Notes under the pieces: generated by a model
The model's database searches: none
Seen by the model: only the letters and a program-made list of their open reading frames with translations
What the model was told of the DNA's origin: nothing
Translations under genes and position numbers: made by a program
In this document: in pieces, positions 44,776 through 58,045 of the stretch
Layout of the letters: the number at the start of each line of letters is the position of its first letter
Numbering within the stretch: the first letter of the stretch is position 1
Source of the DNA: Diphasiastrum complanatum
Lineage: Eukaryota > Streptophyta > Lycopodiopsida > Lycopodiales > Lycopodiaceae
Assembly: GCA_029204225.1 (NCBI GenBank)
Contig: CM055106.1
Coordinates: 25,315,368 to 25,379,367, forward strand
Length of the DNA: 64,000 bases
Direction of reading: 5' to 3'

Positions 44776-45420
44776 ACTGATCTATGAATTAAATTTAAGT
44801 TCGTCACGATCTCCCATCCATAAAACGCACCTGAACATAACAAAAATCGAATCCATTTCAACATTATGATATAAAAGGCGAGTCCTTACATAAACATCTA
44901 GGCGATGTAAAATAAAGAGACCAGGTTGTCCACATAAAATCGGCCGTTAAAGAAAGGACGTCTGAATCGGCCGCCGACGTAAAGAAAATTTTTACGACGA
45001 AGTCGCTCTACAAATCACAAATATCACTCCTACTAAAGTGCAACGTCCAGCTTCAGGACTGATCTGTCAATCAAATTTAAGTTTGCAACGAGCTCCAATC
45101 CATAGAAGGCACCTGAACATAACAAAAATCAATCTATTTCAACATTATGATACAGAAGGCTCTTTAAAGAAACATCTAGGGCCTAGGTGATGTAAAATAA
45201 AGAGAGACCGGCTACTTGTCCACATTAAATCGCCGTTACAAGAAGGACGTCGACCGAATCATCGTAAGAAACATTGATCTACAACGAGATCGCTGTGCAA
45301 ATCACAACTATCGCTTAAATCGCCGTTAAAGAAAGGAAGTCTGAATCAGCCCCAGACGTAAAGAAACATTCTACAACGAGATCTCTGTGCAAATCACAAA
45401 TATCGCTACTAAAGTGCAAC
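44776..45420. repeat. Long-unit tandem repeat (about 2.5 copies of a 260-280 bp unit)
   Basis: The unit starts GGACTGATCT (44776, 45057) and includes CACCTGAACATAACAAAAATC, TTTCAACATTATGATA, AAACATCTAGG, GATGTAAAATAAAGAGA, CGCCGTTAAAGAAAGGA and GTGCAAATCACAA. A third partial copy starts near 45315. Copies differ by many small changes. Confidence 0.75.
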
Positions 45421-45424
45421 TTCT

Positions 45425-46220
45425 TACATATGCCAGAACGCCCTTTCGGAGCTGCACACCATCGATCTCACTCCCAATGTCATCACATAAAATCTGATAG
45501 ATAAACATGAGCATAGCAAGCACACTCATCAAAATAAACAGCTGCAATCAATTGATTCCCAGTTGGCCAGATCTATACACATCTCACTCCCAATATCATC
45601 ACATAAAATGTCCTACATAAACATTTGCATAGCATCCACACTCATCAAAATGAAGCGCTGCATTCTTTCAATTCGCGGTTGGCCGGATCTGCACACGTCT
45701 CAATCAGAACATGGCGACAAAATCAAAGACACATATGCATAGCAAGAACACTCATCAAACTGCTGGTTCATTTGATTCCCAGTTGGTCGGATCTGCACAC
45801 ATCCCAACATCATGACACATGAAATTTCAAACATAAATATTTGCACAGCAATCACACTCATCAAAATAAACCGCTGCTCCAGGACCTGACATCATCACAT
45901 AAAACCTTCATAGTAAAATCTTCATAGCAAGCGCCACACTCATCAAAACAACCCGCTGCTCTTAACATGACCCAAAAAATCTAGAACAAACATTTGCATA
46001 CCAAGCAGCACACTCATCCGAACAAATCTCTGCTCCCAACCTCATCGCATAAAATCCCAGACACAACCATTTACACAGCAAGGCACTCACCAAACCAAAC
46101 CGCTGCTCCTAACATCATCAAATAAAATCTCACATCACACACAACCATTAGCACAAGCAAGCGCGCCCATCAAAACAAACCGCTGCATTCAATTGATTCC
46201 CTGTTGGCCGGATCTGCTCC
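45425..46220. repeat. Degenerate minisatellite, 7-8 units
   Basis: Units of about 70-130 bp are built around CATCACATAAAATC, ACATAAACATTTGCATAGCA and CACACTCATCAAAATAAACC followed by GCTGC, some with GATTCCCAGTTGGCCGGATC. They directly follow the 44776 array and precede the GA-rich tract and possible minus-strand start at 46298. Confidence 0.75.
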
Positions 46221-46238
46221 ACTGCTCACAATCCCAAG

Positions 46239-46247
46239 GTATAAAAT
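46239..46247 (+). promoter_or_regulatory. Possible TATA-like motif, plus strand
   Basis: GGTATAAAATAC stands at the edge of the minisatellite and could act as a plus-strand TATA box, but no convincing gene follows before the GA tract. Confidence 0.15.
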
Positions 46248-46277
46248 ACTCACACCTCCTCACGCGATCGCGAACCT

Positions 46278-46298
46278 ACCTCCTCCCCTCCAGACTCC
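46278..46298 (-). CDS. Possible first coding exon on minus strand
   Basis: Reading leftward, a CT-rich leader (the GA tract at 46340-46430 on plus) precedes ATG at 46298. It encodes MESGGEE and then meets GTAGGTTCG, a canonical splice donor. A long pyrimidine-rich leader, a short N-terminal exon and a GT donor are plausible for a plant gene. No homology can be read from seven codons. Confidence 0.2.
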
Positions 46299-46338
46299 AT
46301 CGATCCACCAAGACGACAGATACAAGGAGGAGGAAAAC

Positions 46339-46339
<1 letters not shown>

Positions 46340-46424
<85 letters not shown>

Positions 46425-46430
46425 CAAAAG
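46340..46430. repeat. (GAAA)n/(GA)n microsatellite
   Basis: GAAA repeats followed by a long GA run, with one GATGGA interruption. Confidence 0.93.
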
Positions 46431-46649
46431 CGCGGAAATAGAACGGGAGTAAAAAGAAAATTAATGAAATAAAAAAACAAATCAAATGAAAATAGTATCT
46501 GTGGATCTGGTGGGTCCCGAACCCCAACCGTGTGGCCTTTACACGTTAACCCCATGAACTAGGCCCCTGGGGCCTGCACCCGGAATCTTTCTCTCATGGT
46601 ATTCCCAAAGGGCTGGAATCTTGGATGGATACATATTTTTCCGCCCCGC

Positions 46650-46850
46650 CGGGACAACGTGTATGGTCCTATCTTCGGGACAACGTGTATGGTCCTATAT
46701 GCAAGTGGATTGACATGCATCATTTGGTATGTGAAGCATGGGGAGGGACAATATGTACGTGTACGGTCCTATGTGCAAGTGGATTGATATGTACCCATGG
46801 TGGATGCGAAGCCCCGTGAGGGACTACATGTATGATCCAATATGTGTCAT
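46650..46850. repeat. Small tandem repeat, GTGTATGGTCCTAT-type
   Basis: GGGACAACGTGTATGGTCCT is repeated twice in quick succession (near 46650 and 46677). A longer partly matching unit (GGTCCTATNTGCAAGTGGAT) recurs about 70 bp later. Confidence 0.6.
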
Positions 46851-48539
46851 ACTTGTTGCATTTGCTTATGTATTTGTATCAAGGTATCTACCACAACGTT
46901 TTTTGGTTGTGTGAAGGATTGGGAGGAGCATATTCATAAGAGATATTGAGGGTGCAAGCAAGGCCCGCCCTCATCCAACAGTGAAGAAGACACAATGAAA
47001 GCGGAAAAATCACTACAAAATGACGTTGGGCCCTTCCTTGCCTACACCATTGTCATTACACAGATTATGAATATGCTCATTAGACATTGTCTTTCTAGAG
47101 AAAAATCATGGCTCTTAGACAAATGACTACAAGCGTGAGGGATTTTGTCTCTATAGAGAAAGAGATTGATGCTCAAGGGTCTCTAAAGATGTGAGTTGCA
47201 ACTAGCCAAGCAATAACCATGATGATTCTTTTATACTTTTGTTGCCCTTATAGCATGTGAAATGATGAAATATTATGCCTTAATAAAGTAACTCAATAGA
47301 AGTACACTTTATAACACTTGCAAAGAGTAGGTTCCACCTTTTGCAAAGTCAATGGCTATCATCCACAAATTGCAAGCTCATGGGAGCCATGGGGGCCCAA
47401 CCCTCATGTTTCACCATGCGACTAAATATTTATCGTGAGTGCACTATAGAGAGAGTTTGGCCATGTAGAGAATTATTGTCGGTTGAAGTCAAGCATAACC
47501 TTCTAAGGGCCTATGGATATATATTTTTAAAGACGATTTAAAATACTTCATAACGACATTTTAGTATTGGTCAAAGGAATTTTTAATTAGCATTCCACGA
47601 GGTAAAATTATGGTGAGGACCTTACGCCACAACTATAATGTCTGCTACTTCAAATTTTGCATAAATGGGCGCCGCGAGATTGAGTTTGGGAACAATTGCT
47701 GCCCTTATGGATTTTTCTTGCAAATCATATATATGATTGGCTATAATTTTCAGCCCTCATGGACATAATCTTGAGCTCTTTTGGATGGAGCTTAAAAGTT
47801 TTGTCCTTTGATGACATTCATGGGCCCAACGTCACTCTCAGTAAGGTTTCTAAGCACATTATGCTCGATATTGTGTGCTTACACTTTGTAGGGAAATAAA
47901 GCAGGAAATAATGGCTTGTCCTCTTATCTCATAACCATCATGGGCTCGACAAAAGGACTCACCATTATTTACCTACAATGTGACATTATATATTCTATAA
48001 AGTCATTTCTAAATTTCTCAGGTTCATTTTAGTAGGCCATTATTATCCACAAAATTTTGGATATCTTTGTGGGCACTCCACATGCAAGGCGCATTATGCC
48101 ACATGGGCAAAATTCTAAAAGGGATATTATGCCATATGGGCGAAACTCTATAAAGGGACATTATGTTTTAGTGTCTTATTATCACTTATAGTTAATGCAA
48201 TGAAAGCCAGCTATAATGGACTTGCAAGCCCCCCAACAATGTCAAAAGTTCAACAATGGAGAGATACATGGATGCAGCTGTTAAAATCATGTTACGATCT
48301 AGTGCAGTATGCAGATCACATCAATCAATCACCATAGACACTCCTCACAAGTTCTCGAAGATGGCATAATAAAAGAATTAGATTGCAAAGAAAAAACTGT
48401 ACATATGCCAAAAGCCCCAACATGCATGGGCTCGACAAGTGTCAACACACTAAAAAAGCACCTGTTTGAGTAAAAGGCCCAACAAGGGCTAAAATACTGA
48501 CAAACACAGGACATGCCCCTGAGTATAGCATAATGAAAC
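46851..48539. other. No recognisable gene
   Basis: Non-coding sequence of moderate composition. ORFs are short and lack motifs. GACATTATG/GGGATATTATGCCAT words recur near 48090-48160, but no clear element can be outlined. Confidence 0.4.
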
Positions 48540-48741
48540 CAAAAATATATTGTACAGGCTAAATTTCCTACGGGTGGCTATTCGGCTAACCCAAATAGCC
48601 GGCTACGGGAAGAGTGTCCGACTGATATGTCGATGGCGGGCCGAACACTATTGAATACATCAAATCTAATTAATTGTACACTAATTACAGTGTCGCATTT
48701 GAAGCTTATACTAATGAATCATATCAAACTGATTTCTAATA
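48540..48741 (-). repeat. Copia LTR remnant, minus orientation
   Basis: CTCTCCCTTAAG (48742-48753) is the complement of a typical copia purine tract. To its left, the minus-strand sequence starts TATTAGAAATCAG, close to the common LTR start TGTTAGAAAT. The left limit is unknown. Confidence 0.4.
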
Positions 48742-49500
48742 CTCTCCCTTAAGTTCAAATGTGATATGAGTAAAGAAATTTACTGCAGCAGCATCTTGAG
48801 TGTCCAGAAGATGTTATGCGTATCTCTGCTACCCTATACTTGACTCACACTCAAGCACACCATCAAACCACCAGGTTTGGCACACAAAGTATCATGCACA
48901 CACAATGCTCATTAGAGAGTCTACCACACTCTCGACAAACTAACTCGTCCCGACTTGAACACAAGTCGACCACATGAGCGACATGGCTCAAACTGAGGAA
49001 ATCCCACTGCCACCATCTAACTTACATCCTCCATCTAGCTAGACTGACATCCTATCAGGCACTTACAAGCACAGACCTGTACAGCTGACATAAATGAACA
49101 ACTGAGGCTCAACCTGAGGAAATCTTACTGCCACCATAAGATTATACCCTCACCAGATAGACAACTAGTAGACATAATGAGAGTCATGAGCATCCAAATG
49201 ACTACTTTGTTTCTGATGTAGCAAATGCATAAACCAAGCACAAGAGTCTACCAAGGACTCAATGATTGAACACAAACCTCACCATAGGCTATACTTGAGT
49301 AGCTCACCCATCTCCCAGAGATACTCATGATGATCTGTATGTCCTACATCCCATGTAGGCTCAACTTCTCATGCTTGACGTTGCCAACTCTGATTTGACC
49401 AATATATAGACCTCCCACCAAGGAGCCTATTTCACCACCACATGTGACAAAAAAAGATCCCAAGATGTTGATGTTGATCCTTGTGGATAGGTGCACCTGC
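48742..49500 (-). other. Non-coding DNA next to LTR remnant
   Basis: No ORF motifs. The phrase CTGAGGAAATCNNACTGCCACCAT is repeated near 48995 and 49110. It may be the 3' untranslated part of a minus-strand element or a decayed repeat. Confidence 0.3.
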
Positions 49501-49555
49501 TAGCAATGACATTTTTGAAGCTAATGACAAGGTTACATAATTTTCTTCTTTTGAC

Positions 49556-49935
49556 ATTTTCAAAAATTTGTAACTTCCTCAATACTTAACGAAATAGAAT
49601 TTTTTTTTTCTTCCAAAAAGCTCTTTTAATGCTCTACAAGTCTAGCTATTCAGATGGAATTATAAAGAACAGAAGGTTGGGCAAAAAATGAATCAAACAG
49701 AGCAGAAAAATAAAAAATCTGGAAGTTTTTGGGTTTTGACAAGTTTACAGAATTTTGTGGCCAACTTCAAAATTTGTAACTTCTTGCTCAATATTGAATG
49801 AAATTCAGAAATAATTATATGGCTAGAAAGCTCTTTCAATGCTCTACAATCCTATTTATTCAAATTGAAATACAGAGAACAAAAAATTGGGTGAAAATTG
49901 AATAAAAAAGAGTAGAAAAAAAAAAAAAAATCAAA
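49556..49935. repeat. Two diverged tandem copies of about 215 bp
   Basis: Both copies contain AAATTTGTAACTTC, AAAGCTCTTT.AATGCTCTAC, a TTATTCAAATTG-like segment and CAGAGAACAAAAAATTGGG-like words. The AAAGCTCTTT core also resembles internal sequence of plant MITEs such as the one at 18732. Confidence 0.55.
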
Positions 49936-50119
49936 AAACAGAAAATACAGTCACCACTCATTTTTTGAACGTTTTTGGACATAACTCTCACAAATCACAT
50001 CCATAATGCAAAGCTAACCCTAGCATGCCAAGACCAAGATGCCTAAATGCAAGCTAACCATTAACACTACTCCATTAACACTACGATCCACTAACAATAC
50101 TTCAGTGAAGGAAAAACTT

Positions 50120-50244
<125 letters not shown>

Positions 50245-50428
50245 AAAAAGTATAATAAAGATAAATCCCAAAAACTAGCAAATACAACAATTGATAAATC
50301 CAAAGAAAGCATGAGAGATGGAGGAGGAAAGAAGAAGAGCAACAACATTCCCTATCCATTCCATAAGAGAAACAATATGCTTGTATTGAATTGAAGAGAG
50401 AACATGATTTCCAAACTCGAGTTTGGCA

Positions 50429-50439
50429 CTATTTATAGT
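50429..50439 (-). promoter_or_regulatory. TATA box on minus strand, probable LTR promoter
   Basis: CTATAAATAGT on the minus strand, upstream (in that direction) of the (GA)n strand of the 50123 tract. The arrangement matches the LTR of element F. Confidence 0.4.
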
Positions 50440-50739
50440 AGAGAGGAGGGCCTTGGCCTCAAAATCCTATTGGCCCATTTCTACCTCCCTAACTATTCAA
50501 ACTTAAAAAAGAGTGGAAACCATTCAATAATTGGAGGGAATCAATTTGAATGAATTTTGGTGGGAACCCCAACTTTATTCACTGACTTGACATCTAGGCC
50601 CTACGACATTAAAAAAAGGCCTAAAGTCCTTTTATTTGACTTTCTAATTATCAAATCTCTATGTGATCATCGGGTTGGACTTACACACGCAGGGTGCCAA
50701 ATCTCTCTCACTTTTTAGCTAATAACCATGCGTACGATT

Positions 50740-51640
50740 TTGCAGGCAGGCTTTTGGTGGCCAAGTTTGTGGAAAGATACTACGACAGTCTGCCATAGTT
50801 GCGATGTTTGTAAGGTCGGCCAGTTCCCACGATGGATTATCTGTTGGTAATACTACAGCCAATAGAGCCGTTTCAGCGATGGGAGTTGGATTTTCATTGG
50901 TAAAATTAATCCGGCTTCAGCAAATGGGCATAAATATATTGTCATAGCAACGGATTATGCTACGAAGTGGGGAGAACCGAAAGCCTTGCGGGACAATACC
51001 GCAAAATTCACTACCAAATTCATATTTAGTAATATGTTAACTCGTTTTGGATGTCCATTAGAAATTGTGTCGGATAGGGGACCCCATTTTGTAAATGAAA
51101 CTTTGAAGGAGATGGCATATTTGTTCCGAATTATTCACAAAATGTCAATTTCTTACTATCCGCGCGGTAATGGTCAAGCGGAGGCTACCAATAAGACTTT
51201 GAAGGCTATTATAGCAAAACAGGTGTTGGAAAAAGGAGGTTCCTGGTAGGAATTTTTACAACCAACGTTATGGGCGTATCGCACAGCCTATAAGATTTCT
51301 ACCGTATATACCCCATTCCAGTTGGGTTGTGGCACGGATGCTATTATGCCATATGAGTTAATTTTGCCAGCCCTTCGCATTCAAGCCGCACATCGAAGCT
51401 ATGGTTATTGGCAGAATTGGCTGACAAACAACAACAAGCTCGATGGTTTGACAAGCACATTCATGAGCGAGAACTAAAGAAAGGAGATTTGGTAATGTAC
51501 TACTCGGGGAGTATTATAAATACTATGAAATCCAAGGATCAGCATTGGGAGGGTCCATACCAGATTTTGGATAAATATGGTAATATAATGTGCTGATTGC
51601 TTGGCAGAACTTGCCGAGGGTGCCGTTTATTGTAAACAAT
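50740..51640 (+). pseudogene. Ty3/gypsy integrase remnant
   Basis: Shifted frames give the zinc finger end (CHSCDVCKVGQFP), the first catalytic block (WELDF; then KYIVIATDYATKW), ALRDNTAKFTTKFIFSNMLT, the second block VSDRGPHFVNETL, and YYPRGNGQAEATNKTLKAII with the catalytic Glu. WAYRTAYKISTVYTPFQLG and, in another frame, FDKHIHERELKKGDLVMYY and HWEGPYQILDKYG complete the C-terminal part. Stops and at least two frameshifts show it is dead. It is a different copy from the one at the left edge of the window. Confidence 0.88.
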
Positions 51641-52338
<698 letters not shown>

Positions 52339-52399
52339 GGGACTATTTGCGGATTTGCAGACCGCTCTCTGTGCATCCCATGTGGATAGCTACTGTTTA

Positions 52400-52610
52400 C
52401 AGAACCTGGCTGTGGATCTGGATTGGCTGGCATAGCGACTGTTTGCAAGCTCATGAATTGTTGAGACTCTGATCTAGATTGGCTGGCATAGCGACTGTTT
52501 GCAAGCTCTAAATTGCTGAGACTCAGAATTCAACAATCGTGGAGCGCAATTGGGGCAAACAGAACGTGAGTACCTGTGGAGCGCAATTGGCTGGCAAGCA
52601 TAACGTGAGT
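52400..52610. repeat. Short direct repeats
   Basis: GATTGGCTGGCATAGCGACT followed by GTTTGCAAGCTC occurs at about 52421 and 52478. GTGGAGCGCAATTGG occurs at about 52541 and 52576, each near ACGTGAGTACCT. Confidence 0.8.
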
Positions 52611-52621
52611 ACCTCTCTCCA

Positions 52622-52961
52622 TCTATGTATTCATTGGCACTTTGCCCCCCCCCCTCCCCCCTCTCTCTCTCGCTCCTTCTAGCGCACTGGCCACGACAGC
52701 CTCTCTCTCTGGACACAACAACATTAGTTCACAATACAAAACGAGCTGGTATACTATCTTTTGATCACGCTTGCTGCATTAAATGTGCTGATGCCTTTGA
52801 TACCAGTCATTCTGGGATCAGATGTAAACATCCATAGAGAGCATTCATTGGCTCCGTTTGTGTTAGATAGGTTCATGATGTTCCGATGAAGAACTGATTT
52901 CACCATCAATGGTCCTCTCTCTCACTCCTTTGTCACTGCCATCTTCGTTTAATTACAAAAG

Positions 52962-53028
<67 letters not shown>

Positions 53029-53545
53029 CTCACATTGCCTCTGCCAAGCAGAACGTGAGTCTCTCTCTTCCTCTGTGTAATTAACAAAGCAAAAACGCGA
53101 GTATATATTAAGAGTCAGTTCCTTCAAAGTAGATCGTAATCCACGCACCAGTTCACCAAGAGTAGAAAAAGTCTACTTAATGTAATCTAAAATAAGTCTC
53201 CCTCTGTGTATTCATTGGCACTTTGCGCCCCCCCCCCCTCCCCCTCTCTCTCTCTCTCGCTCCTTCTAGTGCACTGGCCACGACACCTCTCTCTGGACAC
53301 ATCAACATCAGTTCACAATACAAAACGAGCTGGTATACTATCTTTTGATCACGCTTGTGGCATTGAATGTGCTGATGCCTTTGATACCAGTCATTCTGGG
53401 ATCAGATGTAAACATCCATAGAGGGCATTCACTGGCTCCGTTTGTGTTAGATAGGTTCATGATGTTTTGATGAAGAACTGATTTCACCATCAATGGTCCT
53501 CTCTCTCACTCCTTTGCCATTGCCATCTTTGTTTAATCACAAAAG

Positions 53546-53636
<91 letters not shown>

Positions 53637-53830
53637 CTCGCATTGCCTCTGTCAGGCAGAACGTGAGTCTCTCTCTTTCTCTGTGTAATTAACAAAGCAA
53701 AAAACGTGAGTATATATTAAGAGTCAGTTCCTTCAAAGCAGTTGGTAATCCACGCACCAGTTCACCAAGAGTAGAAAAAGTCTGCTTAATGTAATCTGAA
53801 ATTAGTCTGCTTAATGTAATCTCCATAGCA
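52622..53830. repeat. Tandem duplication of about 580 bp
   Basis: Copy 1 starts TATGTATTCATTGGCACTTT near 52623 and copy 2 starts TGTGTATTCATTGGCACTTT near 53202. Each contains a C-run, (CT)n, CGAGCTGGTATACTATCTTT, TCATTCTGGGATCAGATGTA, and a compound (CT)n(CA)n tract (52964-53027; 53547-53634) ending at GTCAGTTCCTTCAAAG. Copies are very similar outside the microsatellites. No ORF of substance is present. Confidence 0.88.
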
Positions 53831-54653
53831 GCCAACATTGTTTCTTTCTTAGAAGCGTGATGCTCTTGCTCCTGCTCTTGCTCGCATTCAATCGATGCAC
53901 ATGGATGGTTGTTCCTATCCCAGGGAATCTGTGAAGTCCTAATAAAGCAAGGCCCCATCTCATTTATTGAAAAACTATGCCCTTAAAAAAGTGTTATCTT
54001 AAAATCCTTGCCTTCTTAAAGAATTAACTTTAAAAAAGTATTAAAAATCAATGTCTTTCAAGAGTTTTGAATCCTGTAACATTTCTGGCATGCAAGATTC
54101 ACCTGTACATCGACTTTCATGTCTTTATAGACTTCAGAGATAGAACCCATCTATAAAAAATAGACCAGCACTCTCTCTCTGGCCTAATTTTAATTTATGC
54201 ATGCAAAATTTTACCCAATGTTATAACTAACTTCCCACAATAGCAAGTACTTTTATAGATAACATCAAAATATCATTGAACTTAAGGAGACTTATATTTA
54301 ATAGTACTCTGAGACTTTATAAAAATAATTAATTTTTACTTAACAGGTGTAATGTTAACATTAAACATAGATAGTTTATGTTTGTGTTTTTACTTTTATT
54401 TGTTTGTTAGGTAGAATTTGATCTTTTCGTTGATACTGTACAATAAACCTAATGATTATTGTTCTGATTGACAGGCCATTTCTATTTGAAAATCTGAAAA
54501 AATTCATGTGGGTTTATCGACATGGACACTCCTAAGTGTGTGCGAAACAACCCTTCGTATATTACTCCAGAGCATGGAAGTAGGTCTGCAAGGAAAGGTG
54601 AGGTCTTGCTCCCATGGAAACAAACTTCCGCATGACAAGTTATAATTAATTGT
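53831..54653. other. No recognisable gene
   Basis: AT-rich non-coding DNA. The last 150 bp (from about 54520) may be decayed Helitron protein sequence preceding the helicase. Confidence 0.35.
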
Positions 54654-56256
54654 CTACATGAGGTGATTTCATGGGGGACTCCATCGCAGCTTCGACTCAT
54701 GTTTGCTGTACTTCTCTTGACATGTGCCCCTTCCGACCCATCAAACCTTTGGAAGAGTATAGAGCGGCATTTAGGAGAGGATTATGCGCACGAGTTAGGT
54801 CAACCAGTCACGTGCGAGACCGTTACTATGAGCCAGATGATGATAGATAGGGCTCTTCTTGACGTGGAGATGCACATGCAGACCTCTGGAAAGTCATTGG
54901 CAAATTTTGGCTTCACACTTCCTAATAGCGACATCGAGTTTTGTCCTTTGTTTTGCGAAGAGATATTTATCGACGAGACCATTTCATAGGTTGAGGCCGA
55001 CATCGAGAGATTGATTGTAGATCAGTGTATTGTTTTTGACTGTGTAGTACGTGACCACGTGGTACAAAGAGTGGGTGGAGTCCTTTTTGTAGATGGTCCA
55101 GGTGGTATGGGTAAGACATTCATTTATAGTGTCATGTTGTCGTACATGCGTGTGCAAGGGTGGATAGCATTGGTAGTTGCATCGTTAGGGATCGCTGCCT
55201 TATTAATGAAAGGTGGTAGGACTGCACACTCTAGATTTAAGATTCCTTTGACATAATTGAATGAAAGCTCGACATGCAATATCTCGAAGCAATCTCCGTT
55301 AGGTAAACTTTTGATGGCATGTCGACTCATTATTTGGGATGAGGCTCCGATGGTACATAAGTATGCTATTGAGTGTGTGGATCGGTCGCTACGAGATATA
55401 TTGGGTATGGACACTCCATTTGGAGGAGTTCCTATTGTTTTTGGTGGTGATTTCCGTCAGGTTCTTCCAGTGGTAAGAAGAGGCAGTCGTGCTCAAATTG
55501 TGAGCGCTTCATTGAAGTGCTCACGTTTGTGGAAATATATGGAGGTGCATAAATTATCAACAAACATGCACATGATGAGTGTGGAGGGTGCTGATAGAAA
55601 TGAGCAGTCAAGGTTTGCAGAGTGGCTGTTGAGCATTGGAGATGGTCTTGAGCACACATTTAGGCATCATAGTTTAGATTTGATTTCTTGGCCAGATGAT
55701 ATGTGTCTAAGGATGCGTGATATGCATGAATTGATATCATTCCCTTTTCCTGATATTGCACAACGTTACATGGATGTTGACTTTTTGAGGAGTCATGCAA
55801 TATTGACCCCATTGAATTCAGACGTGGACAAGTCAATGCAATAGTTGTAGAGGAGCTTCCGGGGGATGGTTACACATTCTATAGTGCTGATAGCGTTGTT
55901 GAACAAGATGACTCTCATGTGTACCGAGTGGAGTTTCTAAACAGTCTGCAACCAAGTGGATGTCCTCCACATAAATTGGTGCTAAAGGTTGGCATGATAG
56001 TGATGTTGTTGCGGTCCATCGCGTCGCACAAAGGATTGTGCAATGGTACGAGACTCATCGTTTGTACATTGGATAGACAAGTCATAGACGCAGAGATAGT
56101 TACCGGTAGGAATATTGGGAGTAGAGTACTCATTCCATGGATCCCTTTGGTGCCGAGCACTTCAGACTTGCCGTTTGAATTGCGACGAGTACAATTTCCT
56201 ATTAGAGCGACATTCGCCATGACAATAAACAAGGCGCAGGGGTTGAATCATCATTG
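54654..56256 (+). pseudogene. Helitron Rep-helicase, PIF1-like helicase domain
   Basis: WGTPSQLRLMFAVLLLTCAP precedes the helicase, as in plant Helitrons. Helicase motifs: VDGPGGMGKTFIYSVML (Walker A), LGIAALLMKGGRTAHSRFKI, LIIWDEAPMVHKYAIECVDR (Walker B), VFGGDFRQVLPVVRRGSRA. After a frameshift near 55850 come LKVGMIVMLLRSIASHKGLC followed by NGTRLIV, and FPIRATFAMTINKAQG (last helicase motif). In-frame stops lie at 54987, 55254 and 55842. The Rep HUH nuclease half is absent. Helitrons move by rolling-circle replication; this copy is dead. Confidence 0.88.
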
Positions 56257-57438
<1,182 letters not shown>

Positions 57439-57440
<2 letters not shown>

Positions 57441-57815
57441 GGACTCTTCTTTATCATAAACTACCACCCTTGATCATGCTAAAAACAAACATATATGGTT
57501 TGAGGGTCCTAAAACTTTTTTTTACATACCCAACTTTTCTTCATACTTTTCAAAAATATTTTTCCACCTTTTTTGGCTGGAAGGGAGCTTCCACGATACT
57601 TCCTATGAAACCACTATATGTAGCCTGTTTTTGAAGGAGTTTCTTCTACTATACGGTGAGAAGAAGGTTGGAAGATATGGCGCCCTCCCTGGCTTGAGAT
57701 TATCTGCTTTAACTATACGGTATGTAGTTCTGCTCATTTTATATGTGTGCATTCATCTCATGAATACGTATGATGATTATCAGCTGTTCTAAATGTTGAA
57801 TGGGAATGTATGAAC
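57439..57815. other. No recognisable gene
   Basis: Non-coding. ACTATACGGT occurs twice (near 57650 and 57712). Confidence 0.4.
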
Positions 57816-58045
57816 CCGCTGTCCAGCGATGGATCAATGTGGATTCATACAACTTGTGTTTGGCTTGATAAATACTTCATATACCTTCCGTTGTCCAGCG
57901 ATGGACCAACAATGAAGCATACTCATTTCTGGAGTGCTTGTTGAAGGTAGACTTGTTGCTGTCCAACGATGGACCTGCAACGATCTATCATTAGCAAGAG
58001 AATCAAAATGTTGATATGTATGGTAGGATGTCCAGCAATGGACCA
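57816..58045. repeat. Four phased copies of GTCCAGCGATGGAC-type palindrome
   Basis: TGTCCAGCGATGGA(C/T) variants occur near 57820, 57893, 57961 and 58029, about 68-73 bp apart. GTCCA and TGGAC are inverted repeats around four bases. The spacers share only short words, such as GCAACGATC/GCGATGATCC. Confidence 0.75.

Noticed and set aside
46505-46530. Reverse-strand GGGTTCGGGACC resembles a tRNA or SINE box B
   Set aside because: No box A at the right distance and no cloverleaf; left unannotated.
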